Assembly (NCBI GenBank): GCA_029263395.1
Contig: JAJCXO010000156.1
Coordinates: 107,529-171,528, forward strand
Source: Acidobacteriota bacterium
Lineage (GTDB): Bacteria > Acidobacteriota > Thermoanaerobaculia > Multivoradales > J023
Length of the DNA stretch: 64,000 nucleotides
Direction of reading: 5' to 3'
Under the pieces are notes generated by a model that ran no database searches, was not told the DNA's origin, and worked only from the letters and a program-made list of their open reading frames with translations. Made by a program: the position numbers and the translations under genes. Below, piece by piece: positions 12,001-17,834 of the stretch (position 1 is its first letter; each line of letters opens with the position of its first letter).

Positions 12001-14176
12001 AATGCTCCGACGTCAACTGTCCATTGGCGTCGATGAAAAGCACCTGCGAACCGCTGAGGATGGCCTGATCCATCGACAGTCCAGGGGTTGAGGCATGGTT
12101 GTGCATCGCCTCGATGGTTTCACCGAAGGTCGCATCGAGCAGACCATCATCGGCGGGGCTACCCGGTCCCAAAGCGACCGAACCCTCGAAGATACCGGTA
12201 TCCAAACCGGTCTCGGCCAGATCGATCACCTCGGAATCGCCCGAGGTGAGACTCACCAACCCGACCTGCGCTATATCGGTGACTGCCGGATCGTTGAGAT
12301 TCTGATCGGTCACCCGCACATACGCTCGATCACCGACTGGAAAGCTCGTCGCATCACGACCCTCCGCATCGATGAACACCGTGCGAGAGCCCACGGTGCT
12401 GGCGGTGGCGACCGCGGCGTTGTAGCTTGCGGTCAAGGTATCAAAAGTGTAGTCCGGCGGGCCGCTGTTGCCGGTCTCGAAGATACCGTTTTCGACGCCC
12501 AGGCTCGAGGATTCGAGCCCAATCGAGCCCTCGAATATACCACTGTCGGCGCCGGTCTCCGTGAGCACGAGGCTTTCACTATCGCCAGCAAAGGCAGAAG
12601 ACAACGCTACCGTGACCGACTCAATACTGGCGGGATTCAGATTGTCACCAACCGAAAATAGGCGGAGCCGCGCCGTTCCACTCTCGAGGACTTCGGTGGT
12701 CGGTATGCCGTCAGCCTCGACAAACTCGAGCTGCGACGCCGTGACGGTGGCCGTGTCGGTGACGACGGAGAAACCAAAAACATCGGTGTACGACACCGTG
12801 AGCTGGTCGCCGATCTGGGTCTGAACCAAGCTATCGAAACTTTGTACCGTCCCCGACTGCAGGGTAACAGCCCCTTCGAAGACTCCCGCACTGGAAATCG
12901 ACAGGAATTCATTCTCGTTATCTCCGCCCGAGGTCAAAATCTCGACCACCGCGTAGTCGAGGGCATCGTGATCCTCGACTCGGATGTAGACCGTACCGCC
13001 GGCCGGATAGCTGCTGGCAGGAGCCCCGGAGGCATCGAGAAACTCGAGAGTCGCACCAACCATCGACACACTGTCGGACGACGAGCCCGACGGATCGACA
13101 TGGGTGGCCAGAATACCGTCGAGGGACACCGGCGGGCCGAAGAACTGGGTGGTCTCCAAGAAGCCGTTGCCGGGAACCACGAGGCTCGAGTCGATGGCAA
13201 GAGAGGCCTCAAAAACCCCGGTGTCGATGCCGGTCTCCGCAAGACTGATCAACTCCGTGTCACCACTCAGGAAAGCACTGAGCTGCCCCGATGTCGTGTC
13301 GACGTTGAGGACATCTAGGTTGGCGCCGTGGTCGATGACTTGGACATGAGCTGTCGTGCCCTCGAAGTACTCGTCCACCGGCTGGCCTGCTGAGTCGACC
13401 AGCGTAGTCTGGCTACCGACCACCGTGGCCTGGGCAAACGTGTCATCGGGAGCATTGAGATGCGGGTGGCGCACCTCGAGGCTCTCGCCGAGCGCCGCGT
13501 CGAGGGCGCCGTCGTTGGCTGACGCACTTGGCCCCAGGGCGACCGAGCCTTCGAAGGTGCCGGTGGCGAGGCCGGTCTCGTCGAGGAAAAACTGTTCGGA
13601 GTCGCCGCTGCCGAGAGCGGTGACGGTGACCTCAGCGGTATCAAAAACGGTGGGATCGTCGGCATCCGGGTCGATGACCTGGACATAGGTGCGATCGCCG
13701 ACCGGGACTTCCGATGTCAGCTGACCGTAAACATCGACGAAGCGGGTGGCCGATCCTTCAATAGTCACGGATGCGGTCGTGGGTCCGCCAGCGTAGTCGG
13801 CCTGCACCGTATCGCGCTGAAACGGTGGGCCGATTTCGTTGCGGGTCTCGAGTACTCCGGGCTGACTGGGGGTTGCGTTGACCTCGAGATCGATCGAACC
13901 CTCGAAGATGCCCGAATCGGCACGGGTTTCGATCAGCGTCACCGTTTCGAGATCGCCAGTCAAGAGCGATGAAACATCAACCTGGGCGGATTCAACCGCG
14001 AACCAATCGAGATTCACCGAAGGATCGTTCAGACGCAGCCGGGCGTCCGAACCTTCGACATAGCTCGAGGTGACCTCACCCGCGCTATCGATAAACACAA
14101 GCGGTTGACCGACAACCGGCGCAGCAAAACCAACAAGCAACAGAGTGACGTACGTCACGTAGCGTGATCTCAACAA
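3017..14176 (-). CDS. Giant secreted repeat protein (Ig/cadherin-like repeats, DNRLRE-like C-terminus)
   Basis: A 3719-residue predicted exported protein, probably an adhesin or matrix protein. It opens with a signal peptide (VTLLLVGFAAPVVGQP). I count about 24 repeats of roughly 110 residues, each with a core like GDSE..LTETG.DTG.FEGSI and Asp/Asn-rich turns of the VIDHSANQNPS type. From about repeat 7 they form a four-repeat super-unit present four times and then partly again. Eight repeats of about 88 residues follow (ITSPADGS, EDGDLTSSLSWTSDLDG, THVITASVTDAGGLSSSDTI), resembling Ig/PKD-like domains. The last 190 residues (from about SIGSEDGWVRESS) resemble the DNRLRE domain of secreted proteins. 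There is no LPXTG or transmembrane anchor. The start is a TTG followed by a second TTG, with a GGGGG tract about 9 bases upstream. Acidic, repetitive composition suits calcium-stabilised domains, but that is inference. Confidence 0.88.
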   Translation of the reverse strand: MLRSRYVTYVTLLLVGFAAPVVGQPLVFIDSAGEVTSSYVEGSDARLRLNDPSVNLDWFAVESAQVDVSSLLTGDLETVTLIETRADSGIFEGSIDLEVNATPSQPGVLETRNEIGPPFQRDTVQADYAGGPTTASVTIEGSATRFVDVYGQLTSEVPVGDRTYVQVIDPDADDPTVFDTAEVTVTALGSGDSEQFFLDETGLATGTFEGSVALGPSASANDGALDAALGESLEVRHPHLNAPDDTFAQATVVGSQTTLVDSAGQPVDEYFEGTTAHVQVIDHGANLDVLNVDTTSGQLSAFLSGDTELISLAETGIDTGVFEASLAIDSSLVVPGNGFLETTQFFGPPVSLDGILATHVDPSGSSSDSVSMVGATLEFLDASGAPASSYPAGGTVYIRVEDHDALDYAVVEILTSGGDNENEFLSISSAGVFEGAVTLQSGTVQSFDSLVQTQIGDQLTVSYTDVFGFSVVTDTATVTASQLEFVEADGIPTTEVLESGTARLRLFSVGDNLNPASIESVTVALSSAFAGDSESLVLTETGADSGIFEGSIGLESSSLGVENGIFETGNSGPPDYTFDTLTASYNAAVATASTVGSRTVFIDAEGRDATSFPVGDRAYVRVTDQNLNDPAVTDIAQVGLVSLTSGDSEVIDLAETGLDTGIFEGSVALGPGSPADDGLLDATFGETIEAMHNHASTPGLSMDQAILSGSQVLFIDANGQLTSEHLHGAPLYLRVIDHPANQNPSFADSTSIEVRSGVTADFETATLVETGPDTGVFEGSLATQLGYGYPNDGVLHTVENFYSADRWDTLTATYSDSFGQSIAITRSFAGRIEFIDGAGQVTPSFATGATAFLRVEDQHLNDPAVLESAMVTVSSSIGDTIDVYLEETDKTAGIYEGSIDLADSFAPDSFNGTLETQAGGDISASYYDGSGGNKATSASITGAQIEFFDDAGLPTLELFENGLARVRVTSHGDNTDPGSIDQVTVTLTSLYAADEEDVVLAETEPDSGLFEATIEMDFVYPPTEIGILANGILETSNSYYGSFLPDQVTATFSGESATATVFSMRLSFVDGFGQDTEVYAAGGQVFVRVINFAWNFDSGLIDQNSALVSALGDIHLEGISLTETDFDSGVFEGSIMLGQSAGLLDAVAGEQIRVEAYANTSTLPHASDLALIVGSETYFVDAAGQLAAEYLQGAPATVRVIDHSANQNPSLVESTSVQLVSEVTGDSESLTLVETGTDSGRFEGSIDTRLGAAILGDGVLDTDENQFAADRRDTLIATYSDAFSQSSATARTVGSQIIFVDAAGQPTTAYATGSTAYLRVVDQNVNDPAILEGVQVSLSSSIGDSLDYFLEETGKTTGIYEGAIDLAAGQTPDSFNGTLETQAGGQVSASYNQAAGSINWASADITATAVEFFDQAGLPTVQLLEDHVARVRVFSYADNFDPGAVDSLTVNLATLYASDGELLLLTETDPDSGIFEGEMTTAFVSPPTMTATPNGVLETSNSYQPAFLAEQVTASFAGGSATVTTVSMLLDFIDGFGQEVEAYAAGDQVYVRVVNHTVNDPGLIDVVDVTVTALATGDSEQVLLSETGFDTAVYEGSIALGSNGSEPDSMLDAAAGEAIEATRAPFTGTGAEGFDAATIFGSETFFIDADGQLTAEYLQGAPVTVRVIDHSANQNPSFVESTSVQLMSEVTGDSELLTLVETEADSGMFEGAIDTRLGIAQVGSGVLDTNENQFAADRRDTLIATYSDAFSQSTAVARTVGSQITFVDAAGQPALSYATGSTAYLRVVDQNVNDPAIFEGVQVSLSSSLGDSLDIFLEETGKTTGIYEGLLYLADATSSDSFNGTLETLPGGQISASYSQAAGSINWASADITATAVEFFDETGLPATQLLEDHVARVRVFSVADNSDPGAVDSLTVSLATLYASDSELLLLIETEADSGIFEGEVTTAFVDPSSTTGTPSNGVLETSNSSQPAFLAEQVTASFGGGSATVTTVSMQLSFIDGFGQEVEAYAAGDQVYVRVINHTVNDPGLLDVVDVTVTALSTGDSEQVLLTETGFDTAIYEGSIALGTGPNEELDAAAGEQIEATRAPFTGTGAAGFDTATIAGSETFFIDEAGQLTAEYLQGAPVYVRVIDHSANQDLSTIEETSVQLASEVTGDSETLTLTETGFDTGVFEGSFATRLGSSQIGNGVLDTNEDPFVADRRDTVIATYSDAFNQSSAVARTVGSRMEFVDAAGQPTASYATGSTAYLRIVDQNVNDPAILEGVQVHLSSSLGDSVDIFLEETGKTTGVYEGTIYLADSTSPDSFNGVLEAQSGGQISASYSQVAGSINWTSAEITGVGVEFFDEAGLPATQLLEDHIARVRVFSVADNTDPVLIDSLAVSLGSLYASDSESLLLTETEADSGIFEGQIPIAFVDPSFTTGTPSNGVLETSNSDQPEFLAEQVTASYGGSSATATTVSMRLNFINLFGQETETYAAGDQITLRVINHTVNDPGLLDVVDVTVTALDSGDVEQVLLTETGLNTAIYEGSIGLGSSGSEPDFLLDAAAGEQIEATRAPFTGTGSAASDSAAVVGSTTFFVDAAGQLTAEYLQASDAFVRVTDHTANQNPSAADTTSVQLTAELTGDSESLTLTETGVDTGVFTGSIDLGVGPGSVGDGLLSTEVSGGAIPYDTVNATYSDAYSESQATASTLGSRIAFIDGFGVEVQVIENGLDAWLRVEDHAANDSALIDSVMATAYASSTGDLVDVYLSETGLDTGVFEGLVTLQDNPVADTFDGLLQTQLGDNVSASHTDAYGSFSSYVDVTVIAPTNLPPSVNIASPADASVFVTADTITFTGTASDPEEGDVSASLVWTSDLDGVIGTGAAVTANLSIGSHYVIASVIDAGGRSGEASIVLQVDNTPPVPTITSPVEGTHYGAAVAVEFAGSATDYDDGDLTASIQWFSDRDGALGSGGSIFRILTEGDHLITAMVNDSGGLTGYASVNITIDPANTEPSVTISTPASGSSFVTADAIAFAGVASDIEDGDLGASLSWTSDLDGVIGSGATFSANLSQGAHVITASVTDSGGLSGSYTVNIQIDNSAPSASITAPINGSMVNAGVDVTFTGSATDYDDGDLTANLSWTSDLDGAIGTGGSFTTSSLSSGTHVITASVTDAGGLSSSDTITVTVNAGPSASITSPADGTGFNAGDSVSFVGTASDSEDGDLTSSLSWTSDLDGAIGTGGSFTMSSLSSGTHVITASVTDAGGLSSSDTITLTVNGGPSASITSPVDGSSVNTGASVSFVGTASDTEDGDLTSSLSWTSSLDGAIGNGGSFTTSSLSSGTHVITASVTDVGGLSSSDTITLTVNGGPSASITSPADGSSVNVGASVSFVGTASDTEDGDLTSSLSWTSDLDGAIGTGGSFTTSSLSSGTHVITASVTDAGGLSSSDTITLTVNAAPSASITSPSDGSTFDQGDAISFVGSAIDLEDGDLTAGLTWSSDLDGVIGSGGGFSTSTLSLGPHTITASVTDSGGLTAVAAISLTVKLPPVQVTLTSIGSEDGWVRESSENSDVGGSRNNTGSGASALRPGDHKKDSQYKAIVSFDTSSIPAGATILSADLRLQRGKLTGTNPFTTHGTCWVDIQSGSFSGSTAVETSDFQAAATATQVASLSNPPSNGDWSEGSLNAAGLAAVNAGGRTQLRIYFDLDDNDDSGNDYMGYYSGDNSNSSRHPQLVITYQP
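3590..5750. repeat. Eight ~265-bp Ig/PKD-like coding repeats
   Basis: DNA coding for eight consecutive domains of about 88 residues in the C-terminal third of the giant gene. The middle units (roughly 3850-4850) are close to identical in protein and very similar in DNA, while the outer ones have diverged. This gradient is what unequal recombination or conversion within an array produces. The antisense strand stays open for over 300 codons here, a by-product of the repeat's codon pattern. Confidence 0.8.
5800..14100. repeat. ~24 coding repeats with a four-domain super-repeat
   Basis: DNA coding for the N-terminal two thirds of the giant protein. Single units are about 330 bp. From about 12 kb down to 6 kb they form a higher-order unit of four distinguishable domains (about 1.3 kb), each domain more like its counterpart in the next super-unit than like its neighbours. 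Block duplication of four domains at a time is the simplest explanation. Confidence 0.75.
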
Positions 14177-14499
14177 TGGTCAAGCCCCCAAAGGTGTGCA
14201 GCTGCCGCTGCAAATCTGGTTTGATGCGTGGGCACGAGACCCGTCCCATAGGATCCCGCACAGCCAGAGATTTCCAAGTCCTCACAACTAGTGGCGAGAA
14301 CGACCGACAAAGTTGATCAATAGAAGAACAACTTTTTCAAAAGCTATTTATCTGACATGCTGCCCGTTGCCAAGAAGGCGGCGCATCGACACCGCGCTTT
14401 TGAACAGCGGTAGAAAGACATCTCCGCATAGGTAGGTCGGGCTTTCGGGGGTCGAGACCCAAGTAGAATCGAACGAGCGATTACCAAGGAGACTTCGAC
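14177..14499. other. Divergent intergenic region
   Basis: A 323-bp gap between the divergent giant gene and the BNR gene, so it should hold promoters for both. It has an AT-rich patch around 14310-14355 and a short GGGTCGAGACCC inverted repeat near 14450. I could not assign convincing -35/-10 pairs. A good ribosome-binding site (AAGGAG) precedes the start at 14500. Confidence 0.5.
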
Positions 14500-16005
14500 A
14501 TGTCATCGAGACCGCTCCCCCTTCTGTTCGTAGCCAGGACAGCTGTGATCTGTTTCGTCGCGACCGTCTGTTTAGCTAAGACAGTCACCGCCGACGAGCC
14601 CGTGTTGCAACCTATGACGCATGAAGACGCGCTCAAGTTCCACAACGAGCAGCCGGACGACCCTTACATCGAGGCTCCCTTGGCCGATCGGGTCATCCAT
14701 CCGGCGCGCCGTTGGCGCCGTGGTGCCAGCCTCAGTGTCCAAGTCAACGTCGATGGTGCGGGCAACAACATCGTCGGAGACGCCGCCAACGAACCGTCGA
14801 TTGCGGTAGACCTCACCGACTCGAGCAACGTTGCCATCGGTTGGCGACAGTTCGACACCATCATGAGTAATTTTCGCCAGGCAGGTTGGAGCTCCACCAG
14901 CGATTCCGGCGCAACCTGGAACGCCAGCGTGATCGAGCCCGGAGTCTTTCGCTCGGATCCGGTACTCGACTCCGATTCGGACGGTAACTTCTACTACAAC
15001 AGCCTGTCGGTACCCGGTGGCAACTTCAGCTGTGAAGTCTTCCGCTCCTTCAATGGCGGCGCCACCTGGGACGCTGGTGTCTTTGCCGCTGGTGGTGACA
15101 AGCAGTGGATGGCCATCGATCGCAGCGGCGGCCTCAGCGATGGCCACATCTACAGCAATTGGAACGAGACCTTCAGTTGCTGCGGCCCAACCAGCTTCGT
15201 ACGCTCGACCGACGGTGGTGACTCCTACGAAAGCCCAATTTCGATCCCCCGCCAGCCATTCTGGGGTACCACCGCAGTGGGACCGAACGGCGACACCTAC
15301 GTCACGGGCAGAGACGGTGGCGGAATCACAGTGGTGAAGTCGACTACTCTCAAAGACCCCGGCATGCCGCCGGCCTTCGATTCCGATGTCTCAGTTGACC
15401 TCGGTGGCATTCCACGAGCCTCTGCTGGTCCCAATCCCGGCGGTTTACTCGGCCAAGTCTGGGTAGCGGTAGATCAATCCTTGGGAGCCCGTTCCGGCTG
15501 GGTTTATGTGCTGGCATCGGTCAATCCGCCGGGCGCCGACCCGCTCGACGTCCACCTGGTGCGCTCCGAAGACGGCGGCGCCACTTGGAGCGCTCCGGTG
15601 CGAGTGAATGACGATCCATCCGACAGCAACACGTGGCAATGGTTCGGCACCTTGTCGGTTGCCCCCAACGGTCGCCTCGACGCCATTTGGGTCGACACCC
15701 GCGCCGACCCGGGCGGTTTCGACTCCGAACTCTACTACGCCTCGTCGGACGATGGCGGCATCACCTGGTCCACCAACCAGGCGATATCCCCCGCTTTTGA
15801 TCCCTTTCTCGGGTACCCGGGCCAAAACAAAATTGGCGACTACTACGACATGGTGTCGGAAGACGCCTTCGTCCACATCGCCTACTCCGCCACCTTCAAC
15901 GGCGAGCAGGACGTCTACTACCTACGATTGCCGACCAACGGCACGCTGTTTGAAGATGGCTTCGAGTCGGGCACAACGGCGGAGTGGTCGACAACCGTGC
16001 CTTGA
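14500..16005 (+). CDS. Secreted BNR-repeat (sialidase-fold) protein
   Basis: A 501-residue exported beta-propeller protein. The N-terminus is a signal peptide (about residues 1-31, ending near KTVTADEP). At least five Asp-box motifs of the S.DGG.TW type are visible: TSDSGATW, SFNGGATWDAG, STDGGDSY, SEDGGATWSAP and SSDDGGITWS. These are the hallmark of sialidase/BNR propellers. The catalytic arginine triad and FRIP motif of true sialidases are not evident, so enzymatic activity is unproven. The C-terminus, LFEDGFESGTTAEWSTTVP, is a tail I associate with exported proteins of Acidobacteria and some Gammaproteobacteria and may be a sorting or processing signal. AAGGAG lies about 8 bases before the ATG. 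The gene is divergent from the giant surface protein and may share its regulation. REP-like repeats begin 16 bp after its stop. Confidence 0.85.
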   Translation: MSSRPLPLLFVARTAVICFVATVCLAKTVTADEPVLQPMTHEDALKFHNEQPDDPYIEAPLADRVIHPARRWRRGASLSVQVNVDGAGNNIVGDAANEPSIAVDLTDSSNVAIGWRQFDTIMSNFRQAGWSSTSDSGATWNASVIEPGVFRSDPVLDSDSDGNFYYNSLSVPGGNFSCEVFRSFNGGATWDAGVFAAGGDKQWMAIDRSGGLSDGHIYSNWNETFSCCGPTSFVRSTDGGDSYESPISIPRQPFWGTTAVGPNGDTYVTGRDGGGITVVKSTTLKDPGMPPAFDSDVSVDLGGIPRASAGPNPGGLLGQVWVAVDQSLGARSGWVYVLASVNPPGADPLDVHLVRSEDGGATWSAPVRVNDDPSDSNTWQWFGTLSVAPNGRLDAIWVDTRADPGGFDSELYYASSDDGGITWSTNQAISPAFDPFLGYPGQNKIGDYYDMVSEDAFVHIAYSATFNGEQDVYYLRLPTNGTLFEDGFESGTTAEWSTTVP

Positions 16006-16021
16006 GCGGTGTGACCAGCTT

Positions 16022-16325
16022 GAGGTGACACATGTTTCGAGAAGCGGGCGAGCGACCTGCTGTGAGGTGACACACGTTTCGAGAAGCGAGCGAGCGACCG
16101 ACCGCCAAGCAGACCAGCCACACGTTTCGACACGCTAGAGGTGTGGTGACACACGTTTCGAGAAACGGGCGAGCGACCGACTAGAGGTGTGGTGACACAC
16201 GTTTCGAGAAGCGAGCGAGCGACCGACTAGAGGTGTGGTGACACACGTTTCGAGAAACGGGCGAGCGAGCCGGACGGTGACAGGTAGAGGTGAGGTGGCA
16301 CACGTTTCGAGAAACGGTGAGCGAG
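16022..16325 (+). repeat. REP-like array, left of the transposase (forward orientation)
   Basis: Six good copies and one degenerate copy of a REP-like unit built on TGACACACGTTTCGAGAA. Exact copies of that 18-mer begin at 16068, 16147, 16193 and 16239; one-mismatch copies begin at 16026 and 16296; a degenerate one lies near 16117. The three from 16147 are spaced exactly 46 bp apart. Each contains a small hairpin, CGTTT-CGAG-AAACG. In the copies reading AAGCG the stem is kept by a T-G wobble. An 11-bp tract of the type CGGGCGAGCGA follows. All copies point toward the transposase gene. Confidence 0.85.
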
Positions 16326-16407
16326 CCTTGATTCTTGGTTTATTTACCTGAAAACCAACAACATTTAGTCATTTCCACCGTTAACTCAAGATCGGTGACC
16401 CATTTTC

Positions 16408-16433
16408 CGTCTCATCTCTTATGAGATGAGACG
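16408..16433. other. Perfect 11-bp inverted repeat upstream of the transposase
   Basis: CGTCTCATCTC and its exact complement GAGATGAGACG are separated by TTAT, 55 bp before the transposase start. No T-run follows, so it is not an ordinary terminator. Such hairpins are recognition sites for Y1/HUH transposases or operators; which applies here cannot be told from sequence. The GAGATGA half resembles the GAGATGACAC edge of the right-hand REP-like copies. Confidence 0.75.
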
Positions 16434-16487
16434 CAACCTCCAGAGCCAAACCCTCCATCAAGCACCATCACCTGGGAGACGGTCAAG

Positions 16488-17435
16488 GTGAGTTGGTCCT
16501 TGCGCAGTCTCCCCGAGGGCGGTGCCCTAGTGGAGATTACCTCGCGGGTTATCCAAGGGCGCTATCTTCTGCGACCTGACGCCCGCGGACGGGTCAATGA
16601 ATTGGTGCTGGGAGTCATCGGCCGAGCCCAAGAGCTCACCGCAATGCCGATCGTCGCCATTTCGGTGCTGAGCACCCACTTTCACATCCTCGCGGTCCCC
16701 GAAGATGCCCAGCAGATGGCCAAATTCATGAAACATGTGGCGGGCAACATCTCCGATGAGATCGGTCGCCTCCACGATTGGCCAGGGAGCCTGTTCGTTC
16801 GACGGTATACATCGATCGAAGTAAGTCCCGAAGAGGAAGATCAGGTCAACCGGTTACGCTACATTTTGGCGGCTGGCGTCAAAGAAGGGTTGGTCGAACG
16901 AGCCATCGATTGGCCAGGTGTCCATAGCGCCCGGGCATTGACCTGCGATCAGCCGCTACGAGGCTGGTGGTTTGACCGTAGCCAAGAGTACGCTGCGAGG
17001 CGACGTCGAGAAGACTTCGGGCGCTTCGACTACGCTACGGAATACACGATAAAGCTGACTCCCTTACCGTGTTGGGCTCACATGCGAGCGAAAGAGCATC
17101 AACGACGAGTCAAAGATCTGATTCGCGAGATCGAACGTGAGTCTGCGGCCGAACGTCAGGCGAGCGGAGCTACGGTGCTCGGCGCCGAGTCTGTAATGGC
17201 GATGGACCCGCACTATCGCCCAGCAAAGCTCGCTCGCTCTCCCGCGCCGAAGTTTCATGCTCGCCGCAAACGCGTCCGCCAAGCAATGTGGGAGGCTTAC
17301 GCCTGGATCGTCATGGAGTACCGCAAGGCAGCAGAGCGGCTGCTTGCTGGCGATCAAGAGGTTCGATTCCCTGAAGGGACCTTCCCACCCGGCTTACCGT
17401 TCGTCCCCTATCCACCTAGAGCACAGCCACCTTGA
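16488..17435 (+). CDS. REP-associated tyrosine transposase (RAYT, Y1/HUH family)
   Basis: A 315-residue protein of the IS200-like Y1 transposase superfamily, RAYT branch. The HUH metal-binding motif is seen as STHFHILAVP (about residue 63). The motif region RLRYILAAGVKEGLVERAIDWPGVHSA matches the family pattern RYI..NPV.AGLV....WP.SS and carries the candidate catalytic Tyr. These enzymes cut single-stranded REP hairpins and are thought to spread or maintain REP sequences rather than mobilise an IS. The GTG start follows a GGGAG site. The protein is longer than a minimal RAYT because of a basic C-terminal extension (RKRVRQAMWEAYAW). REP-like repeats on both sides in opposite orientations, and no intact IS ends, support a resident RAYT rather than a simple insertion sequence. 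The NPV triplet is degenerate (AGV), but the frame is intact. Confidence 0.85.
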   Translation: MSWSLRSLPEGGALVEITSRVIQGRYLLRPDARGRVNELVLGVIGRAQELTAMPIVAISVLSTHFHILAVPEDAQQMAKFMKHVAGNISDEIGRLHDWPGSLFVRRYTSIEVSPEEEDQVNRLRYILAAGVKEGLVERAIDWPGVHSARALTCDQPLRGWWFDRSQEYAARRRREDFGRFDYATEYTIKLTPLPCWAHMRAKEHQRRVKDLIREIERESAAERQASGATVLGAESVMAMDPHYRPAKLARSPAPKFHARRKRVRQAMWEAYAWIVMEYRKAAERLLAGDQEVRFPEGTFPPGLPFVPYPPRAQPP

Positions 17436-17656
17436 CACAACCTTGGTTGGAGCTGCAACGAAATCATGAGGTTGTTGCGTCGGCTGCAGCGTGCCGTTGG
17501 CAGAAGTGTGTGGCCTGGGCAGCCAATCTTAAAGGCCACTTGTCGATCCTTGGGCTCGGAGAGGAGAGTCTCGACTCCCTGGCGGCAACATGAGTCATCA
17601 AGACCTCGCTCAGTCTCCAAGACAACATGCTTCTAGATGTTTGCCTCGCTCCACTG

Positions 17657-17769
17657 TTTCGAACGTGTGTCGTCTCCGTGGTGGCTCACGAAACGTGTGT
17701 CATCTCCTCCTTGCCTCCTCCTTGCCATCTCCTCCTTGCTGACCGCTCACGAAACGTGTGTCATCTCCT
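17657..17769 (-). repeat. REP-like copies right of the transposase (reverse orientation)
   Basis: Two exact copies of CGAAACGTGTGTCATCTC (17689-17706 and 17750-17767) and one diverged copy (about 17660-17677). Their first 14 bases are the reverse complement of the core of the left-hand array. Simple CTCCTTGC repeats lie between copies. The stretch 17436-17656 shows no gene. Confidence 0.82.
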
Positions 17770-17834
17770 TACTGACCGAATAATCGACGACTAGAGTCCG
17801 TACGGCAGAGATCGATCCCAACCTAGGAGCTGCT

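Noticed and set aside
14500..16005. Active sialidase
   Set aside because: Asp boxes show the propeller fold, but the FRIP motif and arginine triad could not be found, so only the fold is claimed.
16488..17435. Ordinary IS200/IS605 insertion sequence
   Set aside because: The protein is longer and has RAYT-type motifs, there is no TnpB partner, and the flanking repeats are dispersed and tandem rather than a single left and right end.
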